From positions 43,119 through 107,118 of the forward strand of contig NZ_JNWK01000019.1 in NCBI RefSeq assembly GCF_000716445.1: 64,000 nucleotides of DNA, given 5' to 3'. Shown in pieces: positions 63,730-64,000 of the stretch. A program made the translations under genes and the position numbers. Source of the DNA: Streptomyces wedmorensis. GTDB taxonomy: Bacteria > Actinomycetota > Actinomycetes > Streptomycetales > Streptomycetaceae. The notes under the pieces were generated by a model that saw only the letters and a list, made by a program, of their open reading frames with translations, searched no databases and was not told the DNA's origin. Position 1 is the stretch's first letter. Each line of letters opens with the position of its first letter.

Positions 63730-64000
63730 TCATTTCGGCATTCCGAAATTCGTTTCGAATGACTCGATTATGAGCCTCCACGGAAATCAGCTAAAGTAGT
63801 GACCACGCCGAAAGGCGAAAGGCAGCCAACAGGCCACCGGATACAAACTCCGAACCGGAAACGGAACGGAAAACGATCTGGTAAGGTTGGAAACACGAAA
63901 TACCGAAGGGAAAGCCCGGAGGAAAGCCCGAGAGGGTGAGTACGAAGGAAGCGTCCGTTCCTTGAGAACTCAACAGCGTGCCAAAAATCAACGCCAGATT
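63730..64000 (+). promoter_or_regulatory. Promoters and leader of an rRNA operon (16S gene starts past the edge)
   Basis: The stretch GGTAAGGTTGGAAACACGAA (63879-63898), later GCCCGAGAGGGTGAGTACGA, and finally TTGAGAACTCAACAGCGTGC (63962-63981) with CCAAAAATCAACGCCAGATT is the conserved leader found directly before 16S rRNA in Streptomyces. Candidate -10 hexamers are TAAAGT (63792) and TAAGGT (63881). The region is much richer in A/T than the rest, as expected for strong rrn promoters and processing sites. The 16S gene itself is not in the window. Confidence 0.9.

Overview
The window is a stretch of a Streptomyces chromosome. Base composition is very GC-rich with strong third-position GC bias, GTG and TTG starts are common, and lineage markers are present: a chaplin, a multi-gene Asp23/AmaP set, a Spo0M-like protein, a 38-residue transporter-associated protein typical of streptomycetes, and a Streptomyces-type rRNA leader at the right end. 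About 66 protein genes are supported. No insertion sequence, prophage, CRISPR array or tRNA gene was recognised. From memory, the gene order resembles the core-chromosome segment of S. coelicolor that carries cobalamin genes, tyrS, fabG/fabI, chpE and an rrn operon; this was not checked by alignment.

Region 1 (1-9.0 kb). A cobalamin-riboswitch-controlled operon on the minus strand (cbiB, cobQ, chelatase subunit running off the left edge) is followed by a Pit phosphate transporter with a small membrane partner, preceded by an evident PHO box. A degenerate alpha/beta hydrolase and an unknown protein lie to the right. Region 2 (9-22 kb) holds a VOC protein, a YpfJ-type metallopeptidase, an ABC-F ATPase, a small HTH protein, a crotonase, a six-gene Asp23/AmaP envelope cluster, an SDR lacking the catalytic Tyr, a GH15 enzyme, SURF1, a Cys-rich mini-protein and a DnaQ-BRCT nuclease.

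Region 3 (22-34 kb) is accessory-like metabolism. A TetR regulator with a perfect palindromic operator faces an ADC-like / SDR / two-amidohydrolase operon. A VIT transporter follows, then a translationally coupled fatty-acid-hydroxylase/YhhN pair (possible ether-lipid module), an alcohol dehydrogenase, a class III CoA-transferase and a secreted subtilase. Region 4 (34-50 kb) is housekeeping: acetate-type symporter with DUF485 partner, moaA, tyrS, a TldD/PmbA protease pair with an unusual 86-bp duplication at the junction, fabG-fabI, a GntR-regulated MFS exporter, a SixA-like phosphatase and serB. Region 5 (50-64 kb) has an FHA-FHA-ABC transporter fusion, a lytic transglycosylase, a GAF histidine kinase/LuxR response regulator pair next to a cysteine-free chaplin (chpE type), a repeat-rich non-coding stretch, a stand-alone ABC ATPase, NfeD plus SPFH protein, a TSUP transporter, an HNH endonuclease, a PEBP protein, a Spo0M-like protein, a 3-methyladenine DNA glycosylase, and the promoter/leader of an rRNA operon whose 16S gene must begin just beyond the right edge.

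The most distinctive non-coding signals are (i) a family of ~44-bp two-arm palindromes with compensatory base changes, found at 30.8, 56.25 and 56.4 kb; (ii) the tldD-pmbA junction duplication, which creates a start-stop-coupled 29-codon ORF with its own ribosome site; and (iii) long perfect hairpin terminators at several gene ends, most of them convergent.
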